Shown piece by piece: positions 1-10,872 of a stretch of DNA of 64,000 bases. Source of the DNA: Turicibacter faecis (GTDB taxonomy: Bacteria; Bacillota_I; Bacilli_A; MOL361; Turicibacteraceae); NCBI RefSeq assembly GCF_037076425.1, contig NZ_AP028127.1:278001-342000 (forward strand). The letters are read 5' to 3'. The notes beneath the pieces are model-generated. The model made no database searches and was not told the origin of the DNA. It saw nothing but the letters and a program-made list of their open reading frames with translations. Numbering within the stretch: position 1 is the first letter of the stretch; every line of letters starts with the position of its first letter. The translations under genes were made by a program, and so were the position numbers.

Positions 1-1452
<1,452 letters not shown>

Positions 1453-1464
1453 GAGGGGTATACA

Positions 1465-2652
1465 ATGAAATTAAAACGCGGATTTTTGTTAGCTGTTATC
1501 TGTTGTTTAGTTGTTTTGGTGGGGTGTTCTGCGCCCCCAACACCTAAGGTAGAAGAAGGGGGTTCAGAAGATGATTCCATGAAACGCCAACTCTTGTCTA
1601 ACGAGGCAACGGCGGAATATTATCGGACGATGCTTCCCTATAAGACAAGTCCAACGAGGGGATTAGTTTATTCACGATATTCTAAAATGAATAACCGTTA
1701 TGATATTGACGCATTTGAACTTGCCTTAATGCGAGAATCACAATCATATTTTTCTCCAGATCAAGTCTATTTCCAAGAAGGGCAAAACCTGACAAAAGCG
1801 ATGGTTCAACGACTCTTATCTAAACGTTTAACCGAGGCGGAATTAGCTCAAGAATTAGAAGTAGACGCTAATTATAAGGATATCGGGTTAAATCCTACGA
1901 AAGATGAGGGAATTAATATTGATGGAATGGATGTCAATCCTGTTTACCTAGCATATTTACTTGAACAGGATTACGTGGTGACAAAAGATGAGAATACGGT
2001 TCTCGAAGGGGTAACCATAGGGTTAGCTTTAAATCCTTATCAAAATTGGAAAAATGAATTAGGTTACGATCAGACGATTGTATTGGATGAAGAAGCCTTA
2101 ATTGAAAAAGGAAAAGAGATTGCTACTAGATTAATAGATATTCTCAGACAGGAAGAAGCTTTCAAGGATGTTCCAATTATGATTGGCTTATTTATCGTTC
2201 AAGAGGAAAGTGCGGTAACGCCAGGACATATGGTGGCGAAGACTTTAGTTGGTAAAAATAGTTCAACGATAAAAAATTGGGAATCAGTGAATGAGAAGTA
2301 TTATTTGTTACCAGATAGCGCGATATTGGCGGTAGATGCTAACTTATCTAATCAGTTTAGTTCCTTTAAAGATACGATTAAAGAATATTATCCACATTAT
2401 TATGGAGTCATAGGTCTTGCTCATGTTTTAAATAATAAAGTAGATAATTTGGAGATTATTATTAATATAGATTTTTATGGTTTAGCCGAAAAATTGTCTT
2501 TTCACCAGTTAGTGGCTCAGTTAATTCCCGATTCTTTTTCATCGGACTATGACATTGATGTGGTCATTCGTTCTAGTGATGAAATTTATGGAATATTAAA
2601 AAAATCAGCTAATGAACGCGAGGTAACATTAAAACTTACAGGTTGGAAATAA
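1465..2652 (+). CDS. CamS/YerH family lipoprotein
   Basis: This 395-residue protein starts at an ATG with a GGAGGGG Shine-Dalgarno that overlaps the ligA stop. The N-terminus is a type II signal peptide ending in the lipobox LVGC, so the mature protein should be lipid-anchored on the outer face of the membrane. Length and the position directly behind ligA match the CamS/YerH family. In staphylococci the CamS signal peptide is the precursor of the cAM373-like pheromone; here the signal peptide has a different sequence, so pheromone activity cannot be inferred. The mature protein's function is unknown. It probably shares a transcript with ligA and the downstream kinase, since the gaps are short and no terminator is visible. 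Confidence 0.85.
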   Translation: MKLKRGFLLAVICCLVVLVGCSAPPTPKVEEGGSEDDSMKRQLLSNEATAEYYRTMLPYKTSPTRGLVYSRYSKMNNRYDIDAFELALMRESQSYFSPDQVYFQEGQNLTKAMVQRLLSKRLTEAELAQELEVDANYKDIGLNPTKDEGINIDGMDVNPVYLAYLLEQDYVVTKDENTVLEGVTIGLALNPYQNWKNELGYDQTIVLDEEALIEKGKEIATRLIDILRQEEAFKDVPIMIGLFIVQEESAVTPGHMVAKTLVGKNSSTIKNWESVNEKYYLLPDSAILAVDANLSNQFSSFKDTIKEYYPHYYGVIGLAHVLNNKVDNLEIIINIDFYGLAEKLSFHQLVAQLIPDSFSSDYDIDVVIRSSDEIYGILKKSANEREVTLKLTGWK

Positions 2653-2676
2653 AGGATTATTTAGGAAGAGGTTAAA

Positions 2677-4542
2677 ATGAAAAAATTATTTTGGCGTATA
2701 ACAATGACGTTTTGGGTTCTATTCGGAATCGTTGTCGTCTCTTTTACGCTAACTTTCTATTGGAATTATGAAAAAATTTATTCTCAAAAATTGTTAGAGA
2801 TTGATAGAGACGTTAATAAAATAGGAACTCAAATAGATCGTAATATCGTTTCATATGAACGGTTGCTTAAAACAGAGGAGTATAAACTTTTAACATTAAC
2901 CGAAGATAATTTAAGGGTGTTGGAATCCTTAAATGATGAAGCACGTCATCAACTAATGAAGGATGGGGGTTTTGTAGAGTCTGACGATTTATTTGAATCT
3001 GCGTACCTAAGTGCGATTAATAGTATGAATGATATCTTACAAAAAAATCGGGAACTTTACGTGGACGATCATCGAGTATTAGATTTTCAAATCGTACCGA
3101 TATTCGATCAGGGATATTCGGATGTTATGTCTAATAACTATCCAGAAGGGACTGAAACAATTAAGGTAGGTGATGCCCTTTATCTGGTCAATGATAAATT
3201 TGCGGATAAACGGAATTGGACAATCTACAAGCTTATCGAAAGTCAAGGAATATTATTTGGGTATATAAAATTATCAGTTGTATCGATTGGTCCGGGTACG
3301 TATGGGATTAATAGTGATCAGATTGTTGAAATGATTTATTATATTGGTAATAATCAATATATCGACGAAGAATTACCTACAAAGTTAAGTTCCCGAATTA
3401 AGGAATCAAATTTTGAGGAAGCATCTCAGTTATTAAAGGATAATGGGTATTATACGAATCGGTATATTTCATCCAAAAATAATATTAAAATGATTTATTA
3501 CGTTGCCAATAAAGATTTAAGGAAAGCTATATTGAGGGAAACAATTAGTCTATTTGAATTTAGTACAATTTTGTTAACTTTACTATTTTTCTTTGCAGCG
3601 TATACATTATTTATCGTAATTATTAAGCCATGTTATTTATTAATTGAATACGTTGAACGTTGTGGAAATGGGGATTATTCTATGCCACCTAGAATTAATC
3701 CAGCATGGAAGACATCATTCTTAATGGTCCGTAATGCTTATTTAGAAAATGAACGCTTATTAAAGGTTAAGGATAATCAAAGTCAGGAATTAGAGCTTGC
3801 TTGGCAACGGTCCTTGCTCGCTAGCCAGGCGAAGACGTTGTTTTTAGCTAAAGTGTCTCATGAATTAAAAACGCCATTAAATGCGATTAAAGGTTATGTA
3901 CAGTTATTGAAGTTAAGTATTGAGCAACCTAAGCAAAGAAAACAATTAGAAATTATTGAACATTCGAGTGATATTTTATTAAAGCATGTTAATGAATTAT
4001 TAGACTTTTCAATGATCGAGGATGGAAAGGTGAAACTTACGGTTACGCAAATTAATGTTTTCCACATGGTAGACACTATTAAAGAGCTATTTTTTGTAGA
4101 AACAGCCAATAAGGGAATTAAGTTTATTGTGAATACGGATTCGACGATTCCAACTGAATTGTACGGTGATGAGGGACGAATTAAACAGATTATTATCAAT
4201 TTAGTTTCAAATGCGATTAAGTTCACTGAGCAGGGAGAAATCAGGATTGACCTTACCTTGGATTATCAAAATGAATCAGATGCCTATTTAAGTATTAAGG
4301 TTACGGATACTGGAAAAGGAATAGCCCCAGATAAATTAGAATCGATTTTTGAGGCATTTACTCAAGAGAATAATACGATATCAAGACGTTTCGGTGGAAC
4401 AGGCTTAGGATTAAGTATTTCAAAAAGATTAGCTGAGGCAATGGGGGGACGGTTAACCGTTGAAAGTACGGTTGATATTGGATCAACGTTTACTCTATTT
4501 TTACCACTTTCGAAATCTTTAGTGGAAGAGCAAGACATTTAA
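2677..4542 (+). CDS. Orphan membrane sensor histidine kinase
   Basis: The 621-residue protein has a transmembrane segment at about residues 11-29, an extracellular sensor region of about 265 residues, and a second membrane segment at about 296-316. A short HAMP-like linker (GNGDYS) follows. The HisKA motif SHELKTPLN has the phospho-acceptor at His395. The HATPase domain shows the N box (Asn512), DTGKGI (544-549) and GGTGLGLS (573-580). It autophosphorylates and should pass phosphate to a response regulator, but none is encoded next to it. It lies 24 nt after the CamS gene and 24 nt before uvrA, so it is probably co-transcribed with both. The extracellular sensor matches no domain I recognise, and the signal is unknown. 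Confidence 0.9.
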   Translation: MKKLFWRITMTFWVLFGIVVVSFTLTFYWNYEKIYSQKLLEIDRDVNKIGTQIDRNIVSYERLLKTEEYKLLTLTEDNLRVLESLNDEARHQLMKDGGFVESDDLFESAYLSAINSMNDILQKNRELYVDDHRVLDFQIVPIFDQGYSDVMSNNYPEGTETIKVGDALYLVNDKFADKRNWTIYKLIESQGILFGYIKLSVVSIGPGTYGINSDQIVEMIYYIGNNQYIDEELPTKLSSRIKESNFEEASQLLKDNGYYTNRYISSKNNIKMIYYVANKDLRKAILRETISLFEFSTILLTLLFFFAAYTLFIVIIKPCYLLIEYVERCGNGDYSMPPRINPAWKTSFLMVRNAYLENERLLKVKDNQSQELELAWQRSLLASQAKTLFLAKVSHELKTPLNAIKGYVQLLKLSIEQPKQRKQLEIIEHSSDILLKHVNELLDFSMIEDGKVKLTVTQINVFHMVDTIKELFFVETANKGIKFIVNTDSTIPTELYGDEGRIKQIIINLVSNAIKFTEQGEIRIDLTLDYQNESDAYLSIKVTDTGKGIAPDKLESIFEAFTQENNTISRRFGGTGLGLSISKRLAEAMGGRLTVESTVDIGSTFTLFLPLSKSLVEEQDI

Positions 4543-4566
4543 CGTAAATGCACGAGGTGACTAATC

Positions 4567-7407
4567 ATGAATGACAAAATTATTGTAAAAGGTGCACGTG
4601 AACAGAATTTAAAAAATATTGATGTTGAAATCCCACGTAATCAGTTAGTTGTATTGACTGGTTTATCGGGGTCTGGAAAGTCCTCTCTTGCATTTGAAAC
4701 AATTTATGCTGAGGGACAAAGGCGTTATGTAGAGAGTTTATCAGCCTATGCAAGACAGTTTTTAGGTAATATGGAAAAACCGGATGTTGATTCAATTGAA
4801 GGGTTGTCTCCGGCTATTTCGATTGATCAAAAGACGACGAATCGTAATCCAAGATCAACCGTCGGAACTGTAACGGAAATCTATGATTATCTTCGCTTAT
4901 TGTTTGCAAGGATTGGTAAACCCACTTGTCCTGTTCATGGAATTGAGATACAGGCGCAATCGATTGAGCAAATGGTTGATCGCCTATATCAGTACGAGGA
5001 ACGGACAAGAATGCAAATTTTAGCTCCCGTTATTGTCGGTAAAAAGGGTAGTCACGTCAAAACGCTTGAAGGATTAAAAAAAGATGGATATGTACGTGTA
5101 CGTGTTGACGGAGAGATGCTGGATTTAGATGATGAAATTAAGTTAAATAAAAATAAAAAGCATACGATTGAGGTTATCGTTGACCGCATTTCATTAAAGC
5201 CAGATACTCGTTCAAGGGTTGCGGATTCATTAGAAACTGCTTTGAAACTTGGAGCAGGTAAAGTATTAATTGATGTTGTAGGCCGTGAAGAATTAATCTT
5301 TAGTGAGCACTTTTCGTGTCCTTATTGTGATTTCTCCGTCGATGAACTTGAGCCGCGCATGTTCTCATTTAATTCTCCTTTTGGTGCTTGTCCTGAGTGT
5401 AGTGGCCTAGGGGTACAAAAGAAAATTGATATTGACCTATTAGTCCCAGATCAGCGATTATCTATTAGTCAAGGGGCTATTCGTGGATGGGAAAAAGAAG
5501 AAACTCATGGGCGTAAGTTATTAGATACCGTATGTCAACATTATGGGATTGATTTAGATAAACCATTTGAAGAATTGAGTGACGAGGAAAAGAACATTAT
5601 TTTTTATGGAACATCAGAGCCTATTCATTTTCAACTTCAATCAGAGAGTGGAGTTAAACATGAGAAGGTGGATACTTACGAAGGGGTTATTAACAATTTA
5701 GAACGAAGATATATGGAAACGAGCTCTTCATTTATGCGGGAATGGATTGAAGGGTTTATGTCTGAATTAAAATGTAATAGATGTCATGGAAAACGACTCT
5801 CTGAACAAGCATTATCCGTATTAATTGATGGAAAAAATATTGATGACTTTACGGAATTATCGATTCAGGAAGCTTTAGATTTTATTCAGGAGTTAAGGTT
5901 AAGTGAAAAGGATTTAAAGATTGCCCATTTAATTTTAAAAGAGATTAAGGAGCGTTTGCTCTTCTTAGTTAATGTTGGTTTAGATTATTTAACTTTAAAT
6001 CGTTCCGCGGGTTCCCTGTCAGGAGGAGAAGCTCAAAGGATTCGATTAGCTACTCAAATTGGGTCACGCCTATCAGGAGTTTTGTATGTGTTAGATGAAC
6101 CTTCTATTGGTCTTCACCAGCGGGATAATGATCGATTAATTGATACCCTAAAGTCCATGCGGGATTTAGGAAATACGTTAATTGTTGTTGAGCATGATGA
6201 AGATACGATGATGGCGTGTGACTATTTAATCGATATCGGTCCCGGTGCAGGAATACACGGTGGGGAAATCGTAGCTCAGGGAACACCAGAAGAAGTTATG
6301 CAAAATGATCATTCAATTACAGGTCAGTATTTGAGCGGTAAAAAGCAAATCTATTTACCAAAGGAACGTCGAAAAGGAAATGGACAATTTATAGAGATAA
6401 AGGGTGCAAAGGAAAACAATCTTAAAAATATTAACCTAAAAATTCCGATGGGAATTTTAAATGTGGTGACGGGCGTATCAGGGTCAGGAAAATCAACGCT
6501 TATTAATGATATATTATATCGTTCCATTGCCTCTAAGCTTTATCGGATTAAGGATAAGCCGGGTGAACATAAGGAGTTAAAGGGCATGGAGTATATTGAT
6601 AAAATCATTGATATTGATCAATCACCGATTGGTCGAACGCCACGTTCAAATCCTGCCACTTATACGGGAGTTTTTGATGATATTAGAGATCTTTTTGCGT
6701 CAACTAATGAGGCAAAGGTTCGAGGATATCAAAAAGGCCGTTTTTCGTTTAATGTGAAAGGCGGAAGATGCGAATCTTGTCATGGCGATGGCGTATTAAA
6801 AATTGAAATGCATTTTCTACCAGATGTTTATGTGCCTTGTGAAGTTTGCCATGGAAAACGTTACAATCGTGAGACACTTGTGGTTACCTATAGAGGAAAA
6901 AATATATCAGATGTATTAGATATGACAGTCGAGGATGCTTATATATTTTTTGAACATCATCCGAAAATAGCACGAAAATTAAAAACACTTTCTGATGTAG
7001 GATTAGGTTATTTAAAATTAGGACAGCCTGCATCGACCCTATCTGGGGGAGAAGCACAACGTGTGAAATTAGCATCCGAATTACATCGTCGTATTACGGA
7101 TAAAACGGTTTATATTTTGGATGAACCGACCACGGGGTTACATATCGAGGATGTGAAAAGACTGTTAAAAGTTTTAAATCGCATGATTGACGAAGGTGCA
7201 ACGATTGTTGTGATTGAGCACAATTTAGATGTTATCAAAATGGCTGATTATATTATTGATTTAGGTCCAGAAGGCGGAACAAGGGGCGGAACTATTGTGG
7301 CTAAAGGAACCCCGGAAGAGGTGGCTAAGGTACCAGAATCATATACGGGTAAATACTTAAATAAAATTTTAGTACGTGATCGGGAAAGACAAAAAAATCT
7401 TAGTTAA
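4567..7407 (+). CDS. uvrA: Excinuclease ABC subunit A
   Basis: UvrA is the damage-recognition ATPase of nucleotide excision repair and works with UvrB and UvrC. The 946-residue length is typical. Visible features are the first Walker [10 protein letters not shown] (residues 32-40), a CPYC...CPEC zinc module, the first ABC signature SGGEAQR (about 485-491), a second Walker [10 protein letters not shown], a second zinc module (CESC...CEVC) and a second SGGEAQR. The ATG follows a GAGGTGA ribosome site at 4554-4560. uvrB, which normally precedes uvrA in Bacillota, is not present; a CamS gene and a sensor kinase precede it instead. No LexA-type GAAC-N4-GTTC box is visible just upstream. Confidence 0.98.
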   Translation: MNDKIIVKGAREQNLKNIDVEIPRNQLVVLTGLSGSGKSSLAFETIYAEGQRRYVESLSAYARQFLGNMEKPDVDSIEGLSPAISIDQKTTNRNPRSTVGTVTEIYDYLRLLFARIGKPTCPVHGIEIQAQSIEQMVDRLYQYEERTRMQILAPVIVGKKGSHVKTLEGLKKDGYVRVRVDGEMLDLDDEIKLNKNKKHTIEVIVDRISLKPDTRSRVADSLETALKLGAGKVLIDVVGREELIFSEHFSCPYCDFSVDELEPRMFSFNSPFGACPECSGLGVQKKIDIDLLVPDQRLSISQGAIRGWEKEETHGRKLLDTVCQHYGIDLDKPFEELSDEEKNIIFYGTSEPIHFQLQSESGVKHEKVDTYEGVINNLERRYMETSSSFMREWIEGFMSELKCNRCHGKRLSEQALSVLIDGKNIDDFTELSIQEALDFIQELRLSEKDLKIAHLILKEIKERLLFLVNVGLDYLTLNRSAGSLSGGEAQRIRLATQIGSRLSGVLYVLDEPSIGLHQRDNDRLIDTLKSMRDLGNTLIVVEHDEDTMMACDYLIDIGPGAGIHGGEIVAQGTPEEVMQNDHSITGQYLSGKKQIYLPKERRKGNGQFIEIKGAKENNLKNINLKIPMGILNVVTGVSGSGKSTLINDILYRSIASKLYRIKDKPGEHKELKGMEYIDKIIDIDQSPIGRTPRSNPATYTGVFDDIRDLFASTNEAKVRGYQKGRFSFNVKGGRCESCHGDGVLKIEMHFLPDVYVPCEVCHGKRYNRETLVVTYRGKNISDVLDMTVEDAYIFFEHHPKIARKLKTLSDVGLGYLKLGQPASTLSGGEAQRVKLASELHRRITDKTVYILDEPTTGLHIEDVKRLLKVLNRMIDEGATIVVIEHNLDVIKMADYIIDLGPEGGTRGGTIVAKGTPEEVAKVPESYTGKYLNKILVRDRERQKNLS

Positions 7408-7612
7408 TTAACGAGACTAGGATTAGTCTTACGGTGTATTTGGTGTTTTAGTAACATTGGATAAGATAAATTTTTAAATTTATATATAGATATGGATTGT
7501 TGTTCCCATCTAATTTTTTATGCTAGATAGGCAATCCTACTTACTTGAAGTAACCACACTAGGCAGTTCGATTTGAATTGTAGAAGAAAGTTATGTTTTT
7601 GAGGATACAAAG

Positions 7613-7647
7613 GAGAGAAGACGTAAAAATGTCCTCTCTCTTTTTTT
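7613..7647 (+). terminator. Rho-independent terminator after uvrA
   Basis: GAGAGAAGAC pairs with GTCCTCTCTC (one mismatch) around an 8-nt loop and is followed by seven T. It lies about 200 bases after the uvrA stop. Confidence 0.75.
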
Positions 7648-7940
7648 AGTCGATGATATTAGCAGCATAAGAGGGATAAATGTGAATGGTTTTTAAATGA
7701 GGGATTAGGTGTATTAATAAAAAATATTTTTAAAAATTAATGTATTCTGTATAGTGTATTAAAAAAGGACCAATAATAGAGTAAACAGATTAATATTTAA
7801 ATTTTTTCTTCTTTAGACAAAAAGTCTTAGTAAAATAAGGAAAAATATCGAAAACCGAACATTTTGTGTCTTTTTCGGGTCTAATTATGTTCTTTTTGTG
7901 TAAAAAGTGTATTAAACAAAGGGTTAACCGGTTTAGAAGG

Positions 7941-7970
7941 TTGACCTTTTTTTTGTACGCGTGCTATGAT
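7941..7970 (+). promoter_or_regulatory. Sigma-A promoter for the YabE-like gene
   Basis: TTGACC (7941-7946) and TATGAT (7965-7970) are separated by 18 bp. The predicted start near 7977 gives a leader of about 80 nt before the coding region. Confidence 0.75.
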
Positions 7971-8040
7971 AGGCACGTCGTAAGCTCACTCTAGAAAGAT
8001 TACTTGCTTGTTTATCGGACGTAAAGAAGGAGGTGAACTG

Positions 8041-8073
8041 TTGCTAAAATGGGCTATCGATGAAAGTCGTTAG
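8041..8073 (+). CDS. Ten-codon upstream ORF overlapping the yabE-like start
   Basis: A strong Shine-Dalgarno AAGGAGGTG (8028-8036) sits 4 nt before a TTG codon that opens a ten-codon frame (MLKWAIDESR) ending in TAG at 8071-8073. The frame overlaps the ATG of the next gene at 8060 in another register. The downstream frame has a TAA at 8045-8047 and no usable start before 8060, so this ribosome site is 23 nt from the ATG it would have to serve. The peptide may act by translational coupling. A sequencing indel that splits one longer N-terminus is the alternative. Confidence 0.4.
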   Translation: MLKWAIDESR

Positions 8074-9076
8074 GATTTGTTTTAGGCAACAGGCGCATGA
8101 GATGAAACGAGATCTAATTGCATTTATTATGTCATTATGCGTAATTGTAGTTGGAATCTACGCTGTCATGCAATCCAACTTGAAGGAAGTAAACATCAAT
8201 GATAACGGAGAGCTGAATACATTCACCACATATCAACAGACGGTGGATGCCTTGTTAAAAGAGCAAGGAATAAGAGTTGGAAATTTTGATGATATGAATG
8301 TAAGTTTTGATGAAGAAATTTACGATGGAATGGACATTGAGATTAATCGTGCCCAGTCAGTCGTTATTAATGATGGTGGAATCAAAACTTTAGTCATGAC
8401 AACAGAATCAACAGTAGATGATGTATTAAAACAACGTAGTATTGAACTTAGTTCAACAGATGAAATTTCAGTCGATAAATCTTCTTTGGTTGAGGGAGAT
8501 ATGGAAATTGAAATTACACGTGTAGAAAAAGCATATGAATCCGTATTTGAAGAAATTAATTTAGATACAGAGTATGTTTACACGGAGGACATTCCACAAG
8601 GGGAACAAGAAGTATGGAATGAAGGTTCGCCAAAAGTAGTCGAACGCGTCATCGAAAAGGTTTATAAGAATGGAGAACAGATCGAACAAACTGAAGTAAA
8701 GACGAATGTGGTTGACGAAGGTCAAACCAAAACGATTGCAATTGGAACGGGTCCAATTACATCTTTCGTTGCTAATATGACTGCCTATGATATTCATTGT
8801 GCAGGATGTGGAACACGAGTGGCGTGTAAACCATACACAGATATTAGCTCAACCATTTACTATAATGATAGTACATATGGTTCAGTTCGGATTGTTGCCG
8901 CTGGAAAAGATTATCCATGTGGAACAATCGTAGACATTGACGGAATCGGTAAAGCGATTGTTTTAGATCGCGGTGGTGCTGTTACCGGAAATGATTTAGA
9001 TTTATTGGTCAATACAAATCCATGGGATTTTGGCCGCAAATACAAACAAACTAAAGTCCTCAGATTGGGCTGGTAA
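8060..9076 (+). CDS. YabE-like G5/3D domain cell-wall protein
   Basis: The 338-residue protein begins with a basic stretch and one membrane segment (about residues 19-38, signal anchor). Two DUF348-type repeats follow (about 45-150), then a G5 domain (about 155-230) and a C-terminal 3D domain (about 235-338). The 3D domain carries the aspartates of VDIDG, VLDRGG and GNDLDLLV. The family includes B. subtilis YabE and resuscitation-promoting-factor-like and Sps-type cell-wall remodelling proteins; the 3D fold resembles lytic transglycosylases of the MltA type. It should act on peptidoglycan outside the cell. Two Cys pairs (CAGC and others) are present in the catalytic half. The start is odd: the good ribosome site serves an overlapping upstream ORF rather than this ATG. 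Confidence 0.88.
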   Translation: MKVVRICFRQQAHEMKRDLIAFIMSLCVIVVGIYAVMQSNLKEVNINDNGELNTFTTYQQTVDALLKEQGIRVGNFDDMNVSFDEEIYDGMDIEINRAQSVVINDGGIKTLVMTTESTVDDVLKQRSIELSSTDEISVDKSSLVEGDMEIEITRVEKAYESVFEEINLDTEYVYTEDIPQGEQEVWNEGSPKVVERVIEKVYKNGEQIEQTEVKTNVVDEGQTKTIAIGTGPITSFVANMTAYDIHCAGCGTRVACKPYTDISSTIYYNDSTYGSVRIVAAGKDYPCGTIVDIDGIGKAIVLDRGGAVTGNDLDLLVNTNPWDFGRKYKQTKVLRLGW

Positions 9077-9230
9077 TCTTTCGTTTACGAAACGTAATCG
9101 TCATCAAAATTTTATATGCTTGTAGAGGGATGGACAGTTAGTGAAAGTTCTTACGACAATCAATAATTTAGGTCATTAGCTGAAGTCATATAAAAGGCGA
9201 GAAACGTCGTTGCGTAAATAGTATGAAAAG

Positions 9231-9279
9231 GGTCTTCTGATTTTAACGTCGATCGGTTAAAGTCAGGAGACCTTTTTTT
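9231..9279 (+). terminator. Terminator after the YabE-like gene
   Basis: GGTCTTCTGA followed by TTTTAAC pairs with GTTAAAG followed by TCAGGAGACC, then seven T. This long stem lies about 155 bases after the stop codon. Confidence 0.9.
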
Positions 9280-9878
9280 GTTATTAAGAGACATCTGTAA
9301 AAAAGTAATCTAATTTACAACAATTACTAAAAGTTTATGATAGAATAGAATTAGATTATTGGCGCGAACTATATTAAATTGATCTGGATTAAAGAAAGAT
9401 CCTTCTTTGTTTTATAAAGATGATTTAAAGGTTAAAGTAGGTCAATATTTAAAAATAAGCATTCCTAAGTTAAATTCAAGAGGAAGATAATTTCTAGATA
9501 GCGTGTTCAGAATAATTAGTCAGATTCATTTATTTATGAGTAGAGGGAGCATATTCTTAATAGCAATCATTCAGTAGAGGTATAATTAATACGAAGGTTT
9601 GTTGAAGATGATTTTATTTTTACTTTAATATAAAGTATTTTCATTGCAGAGTGAATTTGTCATTATTCCAACTTCTAGATTATTTACTAGAATGGTGAAT
9701 GAATTGTTGGAGTCGGTTACAGACTATTGAAGGGAAATCGTGTTTGGGGGAATTTTTTAGTCTAATTCATGTACATTCTATCTTATTGAAAGAATTTAAT
9801 CCCTATTTATTAAAGGAAGCTTTGGAAACAATCCGTGAGGCTGGTTAGTTTATATTATAATTTGGTGGTGAATAGTTG
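9280..9878 (+). other. Gene-poor region before hprK with possible decayed coding pieces
   Basis: About 600 bases. A sigma-A-like promoter, TTTACA (9314-9319) and TATGAT (9336-9341) with a 16-bp spacer, opens it. Downstream are short open stretches in different frames that read like protein, for example one ending at the TAA near 9489, one around 9640-9728 and a 49-codon ATG frame from about 9699 to 9848 ending FNPYLLKEALETIREAG. They may be remnants of one frameshifted gene, but AT-rich chance ORFs are equally possible. A TATAAT at 9856-9861 is the likely -10 for hprK. Confidence 0.3.
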
Positions 9879-10817
9879 ATGAACGTAGTAACAGTTGAAG
9901 ATTTAGTAGCGGAATTAGAGCTAGAGATCGTGACAGGGAAGGATAAATTGAATCGTCCGATTACAGAGCAGATGTTGTCACGTCCTGGAATGGAATTAAC
10001 AGGTGTTGTTGAGTACTTTAGAGATAGTGCGAAGCGTCGTGTACAAATTATTGGGACTAAGGAATGGTTATACTTAGAGTCGCTCGATAGCGAGGTTCGA
10101 CGTGAAAGAGCCCGTGTTTTATTCACTGAGGAAACGCCTGTCATTGTGTTTTCAAAAAATTTCAATATTCCACAAGAGATGATTGAACTTTCTGAGGAAA
10201 CAGGGGTTCCACTTTTAAGAAGTGCAAAAGAAACGACCGTTTTATTTACATCTATTTCTAACTATTTAGAGGAGGCATTATCTCCTATCGAGTCAGTTCA
10301 TGGAGTATTAGTGGACGTCAATGGAATCGGTGTTTTAATTACAGGTAAAAGTAGTATTGGGAAAAGTGAGACTGCGTTAGAGTTAATCCATCGTGGACAT
10401 CAGTTAATTGCAGATGATCGTGTTGATATTTTTGAAAAAGAACCAGGTTTAGTAGTAGGGCGTGCTCCAGAATTGTTACAACAGTTTATCGAGGTACGTG
10501 GAATCGGAATTATCAATGTCGTTGAGATGTTTGGGGCGCGTGCTTACCGTCATAAGAAACGTGTAACTTTAATGATTGAACTAGAAGATTGGAATAATGA
10601 AAAAATATATAATCGCATTGGTTTGTCAGATGAGACGACTCGCTTATTCAATACGGACATTCCAAAAATCACGATTCCAGTTCGTCCGGGACGTTCGATT
10701 GCTTCATTAATTGAAGTTGCTGCTATGAATCATCGGTTAAAGGTAATGGGGTATAATGCGGCAGAAGCATTTACTAATCAATTAAATCAGTTTATTCAGT
10801 CAAAGAGTAATCATTAA
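9879..10817 (+). CDS. hprK: HPr kinase/phosphorylase
   Basis: HprK/P phosphorylates HPr at Ser46 with ATP or PPi and reverses the reaction by phosphorolysis, setting the signal for CcpA-dependent carbon control. The 312-residue length is typical. The N-terminal domain is followed by a P-loop, GKSSIGKS (residues 156-163), then ADDRVDI and the signature VRGIGIINV. I use ATG 9879, 8 nt after the GGTGGTG site, rather than the TTG at 9876. lgt and ppaX follow as in B. subtilis. PpaX removes the PPi formed by the phosphorolysis reaction. No crh gene follows whiA further down, so HPr itself is the likely target. Confidence 0.97.
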   Translation: MNVVTVEDLVAELELEIVTGKDKLNRPITEQMLSRPGMELTGVVEYFRDSAKRRVQIIGTKEWLYLESLDSEVRRERARVLFTEETPVIVFSKNFNIPQEMIELSEETGVPLLRSAKETTVLFTSISNYLEEALSPIESVHGVLVDVNGIGVLITGKSSIGKSETALELIHRGHQLIADDRVDIFEKEPGLVVGRAPELLQQFIEVRGIGIINVVEMFGARAYRHKKRVTLMIELEDWNNEKIYNRIGLSDETTRLFNTDIPKITIPVRPGRSIASLIEVAAMNHRLKVMGYNAAEAFTNQLNQFIQSKSNH

Positions 10818-10845
10818 AAAGTGAGGATGAGTTATCCTCACTTTT
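10817..10845 (+). terminator. Hairpin between hprK and lgt
   Basis: AAAAGTGAGGAT pairs perfectly with ATCCTCACTTTT around a 5-nt loop. Only four T follow, so it may be a partial terminator or an mRNA stabiliser inside the operon. Confidence 0.6.
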
Positions 10846-10872
10846 CAAATCAGATAGAATGGAGGAAGGGTA

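Larger units (their letters stand above)
7408..8040 (+). other. uvrA-yabE intergenic region
   Basis: About 630 bases without a convincing gene. A small hairpin (AGACTA/TAGTCT) follows uvrA. A rho-independent terminator lies about 200 bases downstream at 7613-7647, implying a long uvrA 3' UTR. The 9-mer GTGTATTAA occurs three times (7709, 7754, 7907); the last two copies extend to nearly identical 16-17-mers. A sigma-A promoter for the next gene closes the region. Confidence 0.6.

Noticed and set aside
7971-8040. ydaO-type (c-di-AMP) riboswitch before the 3D protein gene
   Set aside because: The leader is too short and lacks the conserved core.
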